Below, one piece after another: positions 6,661 through 6,684 of a stretch of 6,684 nucleotides of DNA. This stretch comes from Alistipes sp. (GTDB lineage: Bacteria > Bacteroidota > Bacteroidia > Bacteroidales > Rikenellaceae), in the NCBI GenBank assembly GCA_017391435.1, contig JAFOYS010000120.1, forward strand, positions 1-6,684, in the 5' to 3' direction. The translations under genes and the position numbers were made by a program. The notes under the pieces were generated by a model, which ran no database searches, was not told where the DNA came from, and worked only from the letters and a program-made list of their open reading frames with translations. Numbering within the stretch: the first letter of the stretch is position 1; every line of letters starts with the position of its first letter.

Positions 6661-6684
6661 CTCTACAAACTCACCTAACTCAAC

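Noticed and set aside
6611..6684. A divergent rightward promoter or gene start at the right edge
   Set aside because: No plus-strand TAnnTTTG box with a suitably spaced TTTG was found, and no start codon with a usable frame fits before the window ends.

Overview
The window looks like chromosome from a member of the Bacteroidota, most likely order Bacteroidales. Three promoters fit the Bacteroidota pattern (TTTG about 33 bases upstream, TAnnTTTG near -7), there are no clear Shine-Dalgarno sequences, leaders are very short, and the protein families fit gut Bacteroidales. A cysteate synthase-type enzyme points towards a sulfonolipid-producing lineage, for example relatives of Alistipes or Odoribacter. 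That placement is inference and genus cannot be fixed from sequence alone.

Layout, left to right. At 1-68 on the minus strand is a tRNA-Gln(TTG), missing only its last three bases at the window edge. A 103-base gap (69-171) holds two divergent promoters, one for the tRNA and one for a rightward operon. That operon is a secreted GH2 beta-galactosidase (172-3300), an LrgA/CidA-family membrane protein (3300-3641) and an LrgB/CidB-family membrane protein (3634-4329). Its genes overlap by 1 and 8 bases, so they are probably translationally coupled.

A second operon runs leftward from a promoter near 6624-6655. It holds a PLP-dependent enzyme of the cysteate synthase/threonine synthase-like family (6600 to 5308), then one base later a class I mannose-6-phosphate isomerase (5306 to 4326). 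The two operons meet tail to tail and their stop codons overlap, leaving no separate terminator region.

Functionally, the rightward operon joins periplasmic removal of terminal beta-galactose to an LrgAB membrane pair, a family now linked to small organic acid transport as well as to holin-like lysis control. The leftward operon joins likely L-cysteate formation (the head group of capnine-type sulfonolipids) to fructose-6-phosphate/mannose-6-phosphate interconversion (GDP-sugar supply). The most notable points are the cysteate synthase, perfect palindromes lying on its promoter elements, and the unusual beta-galactosidase-LrgAB operon. I saw no mobile element, CRISPR array or broken gene. No clearly new system is evident.
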